This document shows positions 22,527-32,751 of a stretch of DNA of 64,000 nt, in pieces. Numbering within the stretch: the first letter of the stretch is position 1; each line of letters begins with the position of its first letter. The translations under genes and the position numbers were made by a program. Under the pieces are notes generated by a model, which worked only from the letters and a program-made list of their open reading frames with translations, had not been told where the DNA came from and did not search any database. The stretch comes from Hordeum vulgare subsp. vulgare (lineage: Eukaryota; Streptophyta; Magnoliopsida; Poales; Poaceae). The stretch is from positions 561,988,176-562,052,175 of the forward strand of contig NC_058521.1 in the NCBI RefSeq assembly GCF_904849725.1. Reading direction: 5' to 3'.

Positions 22527-24052
22527 TGATGACCCACAAGTATAGGGGATCAATCGTAGTCCTTTCGATAAGTAAGAGTGTCGAAGCCAACGAGGAGCAG
22601 AAGGCTCTGATAAACGGATTTCAGCAAGGTAATATATGCAAGCACTGAAAGTAGCGGTAACAAGTGATGGTGTAGCGAGGTGAAACGTAGCAAGCAAAAA
22701 GTAACAAGTAACAAGTAGTAGCAACAGTGCAGCAAGTGGCCCATTCCCTTTTGTAGCAAGGGACAAGCCTGAACAAAGTCTTATAGGAGGAAAAACGCTC
22801 CCGAGGACACACGGGAATTTCTGTCATGCTAGTTTCATCATGTTCATATGATTCGCGTTCGTTACTTTGATAGTTTGATATGTGGGTGGACCGGCGGTTG
22901 GGTACTGCCCTTACTTGGACAAGCATCCCACTTATTCTTAACCTCTCTCGCAAGCATCCGCAACTACAAATGAAGAATTAAGACAAAGTCTAACCATAAC
23001 ATTAAACTAGTGGATCCAAATCAGCCCCTTACGAAGCAACACATAGACTGGGGTTTAAGCTTCTGTCACTCCAGCAACCCATCATCTACTTACTACTCCC
23101 CAATGCCTTCCTCTAGGCCCAAGTATGGTGAAGTTTTATGTAGTCGACGTTCACATAGCACCACTAGAGGAAAAGACAACATACAACATATCAAAATACC
23201 AAATGAATATCCAATTCACATGACTATTATTAACATGACTTATCCCATGTCCTCAGGAACAAAAGTAACTACTCACAAAACATAATCATAATCATGATCA
23301 GAGGTGTAATGAATAGCATCAAGGATCTGAACATAAACTCTTCCACCAAGTAATCCAACTAGAATCAACTAAAAAGAGTAATCAACACTACTAGCAACCT
23401 TACAAGTACCAATCAGAGTCGTGAGACGGAGATTGATTACAAGAGATGAACTAGGGATTGGAGAGGAGATGGTGCTGATGAAGATGTTGATGAAGATGCC
23501 TCCCCACCGACAAGAGGAGTGTTGGTGATGACGATGGTGACGATTTCCCCCTCCGGGAGGGAAGTTTCCCCGGCAGGATCGTCCCGCCGGAGCTCTAGAT
23601 TGGATCTGCTCAAGTTCCGCCTCGTGGCGGCGGCGAAACCACGAAAAAGCTCCCGATTGATTTTTTCTGGAACGAAACCCTTCATATAGCAAAAGGGGGG
23701 AGCTAGTGGGCCGTCACGGAGCCCACAAGCCCCCACTACGCCACCAGGGGGTGGCGGTGGCACGGCTTGTGGCGCCCTGGCAGCCCCCCTCCGGTACTTC
23801 TTTCGGCCAGTATTTTTTATATAATCCCAAAAAAATCCACGTAACTTTTCAGGGCATTTGGAGATGTGCGGAATAGTGGACTAAGATTTGCTCCTTTTCC
23901 AGTCCAGAATTCCAGCTGCCTGAATTCTCCCTCTTCAAATAAACCTTGCAAAATAAGTCAGAAAAGGCATAAATATGGTACCACAAAGTAATATAACAGC
24001 CCATAAAGCAATAAATATCAACATGAAAGCATGATGCAAAATGGACGTATCA
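22527..24052 (-). repeat. 5' LTR of Athila-type element A
   Basis: 1526 bp, starts TGATGACCC on the plus strand and ends GACGTATCA, matching the 3' LTR. It drives the element from a TATA-like box near 23690. Confidence 0.93.
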
Positions 24053-24599
24053 GCGGCGTCAAGGTGGTTGTTAGTGCCGTCAGGGGAGAGGAGGAGAAGA
24101 AACTGGCGATAGGGCATTTGGAAACTTTGCAAAGTCCCTCTTATATTGGACCCCCTTTAGTCCAGGTTCATGGGTGGAACCGGGATTAAAGGTCCCCTTT
24201 TAGTTTTGGTTGCAGCTACCGAACGAGACTAAAGCTCATTTTCGGCGACGCAAAGGGCGGGAACCAAAGGCCTTTAGTCCTGGTTGGTGGCTACAACTCA
24301 GACTAAAGGGGGGCCTTTAGTCCCGGTTGCAGCCACTAACCGGGACTAAAGGCCCGCGACTGGCACGACGTCGGGCGGGTGAATGATTGGTCCCACCTCG
24401 CTAGCTGAGAGGTGTCGAGGGTGGTTTATAAGCGCGGCTACGCCAACCCTCTTGAGCTCCTCTCTTATGCACGCCTACGGGCCTACACTCAGTGTCTCTA
24501 CTTGTGGGCCTACTAGGGCTACTACGGGCCTCCATCCTAGCCCAACAAGCATTTAGGGTTTCTAGCCGTATGCATGCCATGATGGCCGAGTAGGCATCA
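24053..24599 (-). promoter_or_regulatory. Promoter and leader area of the CACTA second gene
   Basis: It begins with the TSD copy GCGGC and continues the GC-rich leader broken at 13907. To the right lie seven subterminal-type motifs (24150-24355), then a GC-rich stretch with GGTTTATAAGCG near 24424. The sequence matches promoter parts I know from Triticeae CACTA elements, where a promoter precedes the second gene. Transcription start and exact promoter are not determined. Confidence 0.5.
24150..24355. repeat. Cluster of CACTA subterminal motifs (GGGACTAAAGG / CCTTTAGTCCC)
   Basis: At least seven exact or near copies in both orientations at about 24154, 24191, 24233, 24271, 24300, 24314 and 24341. 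Such motifs usually lie within a few hundred bases of CACTA ends and bind the element-encoded protein; here they sit inside the element between its two genes. Confidence 0.75.
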
Positions 24600-25044
24600 T
24601 TTTTTTTAATTTTTTATGTTATTTTAGTTTTCTATTAAATATTTTAACAAAGAAACTTTATGGAAATCCTTTTTAGTTGATATTTTTTGATTCTTTTTAG
24701 TTAATGTTTTACTTGATTCTTTTTAGTTCATTCTTTTTAACAAATAAATACTTTGATAATTTTAGTTAATATTTGAGTTGATTCTTTTTTAGCTGATTCT
24801 TTGTAGTTCATTCTTTTTTACATAATGTTTTAGTTGATTCTTTTTATTTCATTCTTTTTAGTTAATATTTTAGTTGATTCTTTTTAGTTCATTCTTCTTA
24901 CCAAATAAATACTTTGATAATTTTAGTTAATATTTTTTGTTTCTCTTTAGTTCATTCTTGTTAACAAATCAATACTTTGATAATTTTAGTTAATACTATT
25001 TTGATTCTTTTTAGTTCATTCTTTTTGCTATTAGTTTATTCTTT
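24600..25044. repeat. Degenerate AT-rich repeats (TTTTAGTTGATTC type)
   Basis: Imperfect short units such as TTTTAGTTGATTCTTTTTAG and TTAGTTCATTCTTTTT recur about a dozen times. No gene is present. Confidence 0.8.
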
Positions 25045-26100
25045 GAGCTAAATGACCCTGAATTTGAAAAGCACTACAAATGAACTCTGAAAATGTTGAA
25101 AGTTAGCATGGTATCATCATTTCACCCACATAGCATGTGCTAAAAAGTTGAGAGGGTTACGACAAAAGCTGGATGCACTTCATGTACAAAATGGACAATC
25201 TCTTTCGAAGTATCATGATTTTAGACAAAACTCATGTGTTACAAAGGGATTTCATTTTTTGAACTTATTTCAACTCCAGACTTTTTGTGCGTTCAAAATG
25301 CACCATTCAAAGCCATATCATCAATTTTCAGCCCTTTCTGTTTTCATTTGGTATTTGTCATGCATTTACTGATTTTTTTGAGCTAAATGACCCTGATATT
25401 GAAAAGCAGTACAAATGAACTCTGAAAAGTTGGCATGGTATCATCATTTCACCCACATAGCATGTGCTAAAAAGATGAGAGGGTTACGACAAAAACTAGA
25501 TGCACTTCGTGTACAAAATGGACAATCTCTTTCGAAGTATCACGGTTTCACACGAAAACTCATGTGTTACAAAGGGATTTCATTTTTTGAACTTATTTCA
25601 TCTCCAGACTTTTTGTGCGTTCAACATACACCAATTAAAGCCACATCAACAATTTTCAATCCTTTCTGACTTCATTTGGTATTTTTCATGCATTTACTGA
25701 TTTTTTAGCTAAATGACCCTAAAATTGAAAAACACGACACATGAACTCTGAAAAGGTTGAAAGTTGGCATGGTATCATTGTTTCACCCACATAGCATGTG
25801 ATAAAAAGTTGAGAGGGTTAAAGCAAAAACTGGATGCACTTCGTGTACAAAATGGACAATCTCTTTCGAAGTATAGGGTTTTGGATGAAATCTCATCTAC
25901 TACAATGGGATTTCATTTTTTGAACTTATTTCAACTCCAGACTTTTTGTGCGTTCAACATGCACCATTCAAAGCCACATCATCAATTTTCAACCCTTTCT
26001 AACTTCATTTGGTATTTTTCATGCATTTACTGATTTTTTTGAGCTAAATGACCCTAAAATTGAAAAGCACTACAAATGAACTCCGAATAGGGTGAAAGTC
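25045..26100. repeat. About 335-bp tandem repeat downstream of the CACTA transposase
   Basis: Three units start with AGCTAAATGACCCT at about 25046, 25381 and 25707 (335 and 326 bp apart), followed by a partial fourth at 26042. Each holds GGATGCACTTCGTGTACAAA-like and CATTTTTTGAACTTATTTCA blocks. Family knowledge places this array 3' of the TNP2 gene in grass CACTA elements. Each unit carries an open plus-strand frame of about 65-90 codons, with no known domain. Confidence 0.88.
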
Positions 26101-26101
26101 T

Positions 26102-26536
26102 TCACTTTTTCTTCGTGTGTGTCCCTTTCTTATTGCACTGTAACCATGGATAATCTTCATCGCTTAATAGGGTGCTTGGGCCAGCCTTCACTTTGAAGGG
26201 TGGAATTTCATGAAACTTTTCATAATCTTCAGACATGTCTGTCTTGCCCTCCACTCCCACGATGTCTCTTTTCCGTGAAAGAACTATGTGGCGCTTTGTA
26301 TCATCTTTATCTTTTCTTTTTCTCGGTTTTGTAGACGTGTCCTTCACATAGAAAACCTGCACCACATCATTGTCTAGGACGAATGGTTCGTCTGTGTAGC
26401 CAAGATTGTTCAGATCCACTATTTTCATTCCGTACTGTGGGTCTACCTGTACCCCGCCTCCTGAAAGATTGACCCATTTGCACAAAAACAAAGGGACCTT
26501 AAAATCATGTCCGTAGTCAAGTTTCCATATGTTCAC
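26102..26536 (-). pseudogene. CACTA transposase TNP2, C-terminal DUF4216-type region
   Basis: 145 codons on the minus strand ending at the native stop. Recognisable blocks are VPLFLCKWVNL, GVQVDPQYGMKIVDLNNLGY and EPFVLDNDVVQVFYVKD (DUF4216), then a lysine-rich linker, the VLSRKRDIVGVEGKTDMSEDY block and a short HTKKK end. The transposase core lay upstream and is missing because Athila-type sequence replaces it at about 26558. The frame is undamaged, but without the catalytic part it cannot encode a transposase. Confidence 0.88.
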
Positions 26537-26663
26537 TATGTAACCATAATATGTGTCCTAGTTAAATACAATAAATGCCATGATTATCCTCTTTTCTGAA
26601 TTCTCCATGCAATAAAAAAGTGCCCAAAAATAAAAGTTCTCCAAATAAACTGAAATTTTCACC

Positions 26664-26677
26664 GGGGGGGGGGGGGG
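26664..26677 (+). repeat. Run of 14 G
   Basis: Fourteen consecutive G in the spacer of element C, followed by GC-rich sequence. It may be a real slippage tract; its length is error-prone in any assembly. Confidence 0.7.
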
Positions 26678-26902
26678 TGTCCGAGGTGTCCACTAGGCAC
26701 CAGGGCGTGCCACCACCACCAGGCGCGGCCTAGTGGACCCCTTGGGGCCCCTCTCACCTATCCTTTGAGCTCACTTCATCACTTACCTCCAGAAAAAACT
26801 CCATGTATCTCTCTCTTTTGTGTTATTGCTCTCAAACCCGCGGATTTTGATCTCTTTGCTCGAAACTCCATTTCTGAAACTCTTTTGGGAGATTGCTCAT
26901 TG

Positions 26903-27124
26903 GTATGTAACTCCCCCACTCCTTCAATTAGTATTTGCTTTAGTGTTTACCTTAGAAGTAATTAGCTACTCTAGGTGCTGCTGTAGTTGAGCTTGCATGT
27001 TGAATTCTTGAAGTTCCAAGTAGCTTGAATGCTTGCTTTATGCTCTAGGCGTCCTTACGAGTAGTTTCTGTCATTCTTGTGAATATTTGTTAACTTTATT
27101 TTGTGACCCAATTTTTTTTTTCAG
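26903..27124 (+). other. Putative intron before the env-position ORF of element C
   Basis: Donor CATTG|GTATGT at 26903 and acceptor TTTTTTTCAG at 27124 lie 19 bp before the start codon of the ORF. Element B has the equivalent pair (CATTG|GTAAGT ... TTTCAG) spaced 212 bp apart. Conserved site and length suggest that a spliced RNA expresses the ORF. Confidence 0.6.
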
Positions 27125-27143
27125 AATTTCGTACGTAGGAATA

Positions 27144-28163
27144 ATGAGTTGGTCCAAGAGGAGTCCTTCGAGGGGGAAGTCCTTCGAGGCATCATCGAGT
27201 GTATCTCCCATACAACGGTCTTATGCGAGCCAAGTGAAAGCTCGATGTGATAAGCCCACACCAAATCGTGCCATTATCCAAGTGATGACTTCATGCTGGG
27301 TGCAGGCATTAGGGAAGAGTTTGAGCAATACATTCATAATACTAAGCTCGCACCCTTCATCGCAGATAAGTGCGCGCAACATTATCATCTTACTGAAACT
27401 TCCACTAAGGGGTTTTAATTTTATCCTCGAGAATTCAGAGTCTCCTTTAACTTCTATGAAAATGCATTCACCGTGTCTCTAGATGATTTCTATGATGCAT
27501 GTAAAATTTCATGTTGGGCTTCGCTAGACGAACCACCAAAATTTGAATACAAGGCATTTTAACTAGTCTTTGCTTTGGTGAAGATAGGGGTGTAAATCAC
27601 GGTAGAATAAATAGCATACACTTTCCTTCAATTCTTTACCTAGAACTTTTAATGGAAAATGCATAATGGGCAAGCAACATTGTAGTACCTTATGTGCCCC
27701 ATACTTGAGTCTCCTGCATACTATGTTAACTGGAACTAGAAATTATAATCTTGGAGAAATCGTATTAAGCAGGTTGCAAGGCAACTCTGAAAGTGGCCAT
27801 TTTTGTGGCGAAATCTATGCGTCCCGTTTGGCTAAGAAGTCTACAGTGTCACCGCGGTATAGTGACCCTATTCTTCCTACTCGGTACTTAGATTTTGAGG
27901 ACATTAAGTGCCACAAGTTCATAAAGGCCACAACTACTAATTATAATTACAACCTAATGTTTAATAAGAAATCTACCGTGCGTGTTATTTTGCATGCATC
28001 TTCCCTATTTGATTATCAGGGAAAAGGAAGATATTACATCTATGAAAGGGGGGCGCATGAGTACAATGCAACAGTGGAGGTTGCCCGTCATGCCGCGGAG
28101 GTTGTGCCAAGGGCTTCCATGAGTTATCATGCTGACTATTATCCAGGACACTACAGGTGGTGA
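27144..28163 (+). pseudogene. Env-position ORF of element C (plant transposon protein / Transposase_32-like), broken
   Basis: The start at 27144 follows the acceptor and gives MSWSKRSPSRGKSFEASSS. Frameshifts and stops (about 27260-27660) break the centre. The frame from 27666 has GNSESGHFCGEIYASRLA, LPTRYLDFEDI, NYNLMFNKKSTVRVILHA, FDYQGKGRYYI and HEYNATVEVARH, aligning block by block with the product at 46309-47028. The resemblance to the Transposase_32/ATHILA ORF1 domain is from memory. No signal peptide or transmembrane segment supports a surface protein. Confidence 0.7.
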
Positions 28164-28186
28164 TTACCAAGCTAAGCCAAAATCCT

Positions 28187-28200
28187 AAGCTTGGGGGAGT
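28187..28200 (+). promoter_or_regulatory. Internal second polypurine tract of element C
   Basis: AAGCTTGGGGGAGT, identical to the tracts of element A, lying 23 bp after the env-position ORF stop. Confidence 0.65.
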
Positions 28201-30272
28201 ACATGTTTCCACCGACTTTACATTCATGCTCACATATTCTAGTTATCGGTGTTCACACTCTTGAATTTTATTATCCATGTTAGATATATTTTTCTTGCCT
28301 TATTCTTGTGTGTTTGAAAAACTTATAGAAAATCTAAAAATATGTCTCACTTCTTTTCGATTTATCTTTCTAGCGTAATTTAGTTGTAGTATTAAAAATA
28401 AAAGCCAAAAAGATTCCCTTTTTCTTCTTTTACTTGGTGGGAGCTTTCCCATGTAAATAGTTTTTCTTGTTTTAGTTTTCCCCTTCTTTAATTTGCTTTC
28501 TTCTAGAAAAACTAAGGATCTCAACAATATTTTAGTGTGTTTATCTAAATTCCTTTTCCCTTTATTGAGTTGTACCCTAAGGGAAGACCACGATGAAAAT
28601 GTTGAGTGTCTCTCATATGCATTGTTATTGATCTAATAAAGAGCCCATATTAATTTATCTTCTCCTCTTGAATTAAATGTTGCAGATTCCAGTTTAGTCC
28701 ACAACTCTCTTGCACTAATTATTTTCATACCGTTCGGTCATGCAAGTGAAAGGTAATAATGACGATATTTGATGAAGTGACTGTGGCAGAGAGAAGCGGG
28801 TATGAACTCAACTAGTTTTTGTTTTTGTAAATATATTTAGACCAGTATCCATGATTCAACATATTATAATCAAACATGTTTGGAATGACAATTAGAGATT
28901 ATAGTTGTTCATGACATGCTTAAATAGTTAAGAGTGGATAATGATTTAGCTTGGATGTCAACATGAATTAAGATGGTTGTGATGTAGTATGATGATACGG
29001 TATCCTACTCTGAATGTTCGAGTGGCTTGACTTGGCACATGTTCATGCATGTAATTGAATCAAAATCAACATAGCCTCCATGATATTTATGTTCATGGTG
29101 TTTATATCATACTCATACTAGTATGCAACGATAATTATTCATAAGCATGTTCATGACCGTCTTCGCTCTCTAGCTGGTCGCTTCCCGACCTATTTGCTAG
29201 ACTTCGCCTGTACTAAGCGGGAATACTGCTTGTGTATCAAAACCCTTGAAGCAAAGTTATTCCAGATGAGTCCACTATATCTACCTATATGCGGTATTAC
29301 CCTACCGTTCCAAGTAAATTTGCATGTTCCACCTCTAATATTTCAAATGAGCTTTTGTTTTGTATGCTTGGACCGCTCATGGAGCGATAGGGGGCGGTCA
29401 CTATCTTCCATACTAAGCAGGTTATTCTTATCATGAGTGTTTATTAACTCGTCCTTGCACGAGAGGGGATGGTAAAAGGGATTCCAAGTCCCAAAATTAT
29501 AAATCACAAATAATTAAACAAAACTCCCCCTGGATAGTTGTTGGTATGGATGACACCCATGGATTCGGCTAGGTCTGGAGTGTGTTTGTTGGTGGAGGGG
29601 GAGTAAACCATTACGTTTACTGCTTGGGAACCACCGCTAATTTGTTTAGAATGGAAGATACCGATAACTCTTGGTCGTGACGTTGACAGGAAGGGTGTAC
29701 CTCCCAAAATAATTTATCTGTGATTTTCACTGTGAGCTATGGCGCACTGCAAATCCCTGCTTCCCTTTGCAAAGGGACTTTCTATTTCCTTATGTGTTAT
29801 TTTATTTTTAGTTTGAGTCATCACCTTCTCAAATAAGCACCAGACCTGAGAGCACTGTTGTCATCCTCATGCTTTGTGTCTAGTTAAATGTTGTTTTCAG
29901 CATGACTGGATCTCCTCTACCATGAATTACAATGTCTAGTCTCTGCTTGAACTTTAGAGATGCTCTGCATTTATGTTTTGCAGTCTCTGAAAGGGCTAGC
30001 GAGATACCACTGTTGTCATATTATATCATGATTGTCTTGACAAAGTGTTGGCGTTTCAGTTATCTTATTATTGTTCGCTAGTTGATTATGCCATTAATAT
30101 GAGGTAATATAGTCTCTAAGGGTTATTGCTGATATGATTAGTCATCATTTATGCTGAAAACCTAGGTGCTCTCTAAGCATGTATATGTAAACAAGAACAA
30201 AATAGTTCGTAAAAGTTTTTCTTTTACACTTTCAGATTGTCAACTGAATTGCTTGAGGAGAAGCAATGAGTT
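28201..30272 (+). other. 3' untranslated region of element C
   Basis: Just over 2 kb between the two polypurine tracts. Similar in position and in parts of sequence to 44409-46283 inverted (for example the CCTCCACCAACAAACACACTCCAGACC-type stretch near 29570 and ACCGCTCATGGAGCG-type near 29370). No supported gene. Confidence 0.75.
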
Positions 30273-30286
30273 ATGCTTGGGGGAGT
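30273..30286 (+). promoter_or_regulatory. Terminal polypurine tract of element C
   Basis: ATGCTTGGGGGAGT directly before the LTR start TGATACGTC at 30287. Confidence 0.8.
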
Positions 30287-31694
30287 TGATACGTCTCCAT
30301 CATATATAGTTTCCCTAAAAATTTTGCTCTTGTTTTGGACTCTAGTTTTCATAATTTAAATGAAACTAACCCAGACTGATGCTGTTTTCAGCAGAACTAC
30401 CATGATGTTCTTTTTGTGCAGAAATAAAAGTTCTCAAATTTTGACGAAACTTTCTAGAGAATTTTTGTGTAATAAAATAAAAACAGTAGAACCAAGAACC
30501 ATTGGAGAGGGGGCCCGGGGCGCCCACTAGGCACCAGGGGCGCCACCCCTGGCACGGCCTGGCGGGTAGTGAGCCCCTCGGGGCTCCGTTGACCCTATCT
30601 TCAGCACTATAAATTCCTATTTTTGGAGATAAAATCAAGGAGGAAGTTTCATTGCATTTCACGATATGGAGCCGCCGTCACCTCCCGTTCTTCATTGGGA
30701 GGCCAGATCTGGAGTCCGTTTGGGGCTCCGGAGAGGGGAATCTTTGGTCTTCGTCTTCACCAACCCTCCTTCATCGCCAATTCCATGATGCTCTCCAGCG
30801 GAAGTGAGTAATCCCTTTGTAGGCTTGTTGGTCGGTGAGGAGCTGGATGAGATTCATCATGTAATTGAGTTAGTTTTTTTAGAGCTTGATCCCTAGTATC
30901 CACTATGTTCGGAGATTGATGTTGCTATGACTTTGCCATGCTTAATGCTTGTCACTAGGGCCTGAGTGCCATGATTTCAGATCTGAACCGTTTATGTTTT
31001 CACCATTATATCTATGTTCTTGATCCGATCTTGCAACTTATATGCACCTACTACGTGTTAGGATCTGCATACCCCAAAGGGACAGTAATTGTGATTCTTT
31101 CCGGTGATTACCGTTGTATGAGGAGTTCATGTATTCACTATGTGTTAATGCTTTGTTCCGGTTCTCTATTAAAAGGAGGCCTTAATATCCCTTAGTTTCC
31201 TTATGGACCCCGCTACCACATGAGGGTATGACAAAATATTCCATGCAAGTTCTTCTCCATAAGCACGTATGACTATTTACGGAATACATACCTACAGTAT
31301 ATCAATGAACGGGAGCTAGTTCTGTGTTGCCCTATGTTATGACTGATATATGATGAATAACATCCAGCAATACCACCGATCCAATGCCTACAAGTTTTCC
31401 ACATATTGTTCTTGCTAAGTTACTAGTGTTGCTACTGCTGTTACAACTGTTACAAAACTTCTATCACTGTCACTTTTACTGTTGCTACTGTTACCACTGC
31501 TATCAAAACTATCATATTAATGTGCTACTGATCACTGTGCTGCAGATACTAAATCTCCAAGTGTGGTTGAATTGACAACTCGGATGCTAATATCTACAAA
31601 TATTCTTTGGCTCCCCTTGTGTAGAATCTACAAATTTGGGTTGAATACTCTACCCTCGAAAACTATTGCGATCCCATATACTTATGGGTTATGA
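30287..31694 (+). repeat. 3' LTR of element C
   Basis: 1408 bp, starts TGATACGTCTCC and ends GGGTTATGA, where related LTRs end GGGTTATCA. It includes a CTATAAATTCC box near 30607 and CTACTGTTAC-type short repeats near 31420-31510. Shorter than the 1.6 kb LTRs of element B, so it carries internal deletions. Confidence 0.85.
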
Positions 31695-31864
31695 GGTCAC
31701 CCCTCCCCCCGATAGCTCCTCCATTGTTGACCTCGAAGGTGGAGTTTTGAAAACTTGTTGACCCACTGGCTTGGGGCATCAAGTACTCAAGAATGGTGGT
31801 AAGATTGCAGAAGGATTGGCAAGTCAATGAGAGAAGATAGAGTTGGAGACCCTAGAAAAATAGA
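31695..31864. other. Unassigned sequence
   Basis: About 170 bp between element C and the foldback repeat, matching no family I recognise. No coding signal. Confidence 0.4.
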
Positions 31865-32705
31865 CAATTACACTGTTGCCATTAGTTGGAACCACTTCAC
31901 GCGTTTTGCCCTTACTTTTCCGCTATGTTCGGTTTTGCCCTTAGATTTGTCACACAAGTCGTTTGAGTGCCCTTTGACCATTTGACCAAAACTCTGAAAA
32001 TTCATAACAAATTCATAAGAACTCATAAAAACTACAAATACGATATCAAATGTTTGAGAATGACATTACCTTTATGTGCATGTCATTTACATTCCAAAAA
32101 ACTACTATTTAAACAACCCAAGGTTATTAATGTTATTAACATTATCAAACACAAAATGTATAAACAATACCTTTTCATGAATAAAAATTACATGCAAATG
32201 GATGTGATGTTTTATGAACATCCTCATATCTTATTTGCATTTTTGTGAGTTCGTATCAATTTGTTTTGAATTTTCTAATTAATTTGACGATTACTTCGAA
32301 GATGCATAACAAGTTGATATGAACTTAGAAAAATGCAAATAAGATATCAGGACGTTCAGAAAACATCACCTCCATTTGCATTTTATTTTTATTCATGAAA
32401 TAAGTATTGTTTATTTATTTTTATGTTTAATAATGTTAATAACATTAATAACCTCGGGTTGTTTAAATAGTACTTTTTCCTAATGAGAATGGCATGCACA
32501 TAAAGATAAAGTTGATCTGAACATTTTGATATGTTATTTGCATTTAGTGAGATTTTATGAATTTGTTATGAATTTTTAAAATTTTGGTCAAACGGTCAAA
32601 ACCACTCGGACGACATCCCACACAAATCTAAGTGCAAAACTGAGAAGACCTAAAAAGTAATGGCAAAACCTATGGGGTGGTCTATCTTTGAATATACTGG
32701 ATAAT
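31865..32705. repeat. Long foldback element (two inverted arms of about 350 bp)
   Basis: The left arm (about 31920-32265) and the reverse complement of the right arm (about 32290-32640) align nearly throughout. Shared blocks include TTCATAACAAATTCATAA, TTTATGTGCATG, TATTTAAACAACCC, TTATTAATGTTATTAACATT and TCATGAATAAAAAT. The loop is only about 25 bp. Size, AT-richness and lack of coding capacity fit a non-autonomous foldback DNA element or large MITE. Target-site duplications were not identified with confidence. Confidence 0.8.
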
Positions 32706-32751
32706 GGAACAAAGTCTAGCCAATTACAAATTAGACCAAACTAAGAGGTAG

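Larger units (their letters stand above)
13908..24052 (-). mobile_element. Full-length Athila-group gypsy retrotransposon A
   Basis: 10145 bp on the minus strand, flanked by TSD GCGGC (13903-13907, 24053-24057). LTRs are 1528 bp (13908-15435) and 1526 bp (22527-24052), with minus-strand ends TGATACGTCCATTTTGC and CTTGTGGGTCATCA. Inside, from the 5' LTR, are a tRNA-Asp-type primer site, gag, protease, RT-RNase H, integrase, a coiled-coil ORF in the env position, and two polypurine tracts. In the outer 250 bp of the LTRs I count about 9 differences, fewer than in the other LTR pairs here, so this is probably the youngest complete insertion. Stops and a frameshift make it inactive. Confidence 0.94.
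1..26558 (-). mobile_element. CACTA (En/Spm, DTC) transposon remnant, split by two LTR retrotransposons
   Basis: Segments at 1-1036, 11531-13907 and 24053-26558 form one minus-strand CACTA element. Read from high to low coordinates they give the end of a TNP2-type transposase (26536-26102), about 335-bp tandem repeats, an AT-rich stretch, a promoter area with GGGACTAAAGG subterminal motifs, then the exons of the second CACTA gene. The joins are supported by target-site duplications: GGACC at 1032-1036 and 11531-11535 around the copia element, GCGGC at 13903-13907 and 24053-24057 around the gypsy element. Neither CACTA terminus is visible: the left end lies outside the window and the right end is cut at about 26558, where Athila-type sequence begins. 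Family assignment rests on recognising both proteins and the motif; the precise CACTA family is not assigned. Confidence 0.85.
26559..31694 (+). mobile_element. 5'-truncated Athila-group gypsy element C
   Basis: A plus-strand element comprising only the 3' half: a spacer homologous to 47640-47950 of element B (inverted), an intron, the env-position ORF, two polypurine tracts about 2.1 kb apart and a 3' LTR. Gag, pol and the 5' LTR are absent. The LTR start (TGATACGTCTCCATC) and the ORF show that it belongs to the same group as element B. Because the 5' end is lost, no TSD can be checked. The boundary with CACTA DNA is about 26558, where the TNP2 match stops. Confidence 0.85.

Noticed and set aside
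27666..28163. Possible host gene on the plus strand
   Set aside because: Its product aligns block by block with the env-position ORF of element B and it is followed by a polypurine tract and an LTR.
31384..31575. Open frame rich in Leu/Cys within (CTGTTACTG)-type triplets; similar frames at 39355-39703 and 43048-43243
   Set aside because: These are triplet-like expansions inside Athila-type LTRs, seen in all copies, without conserved protein.
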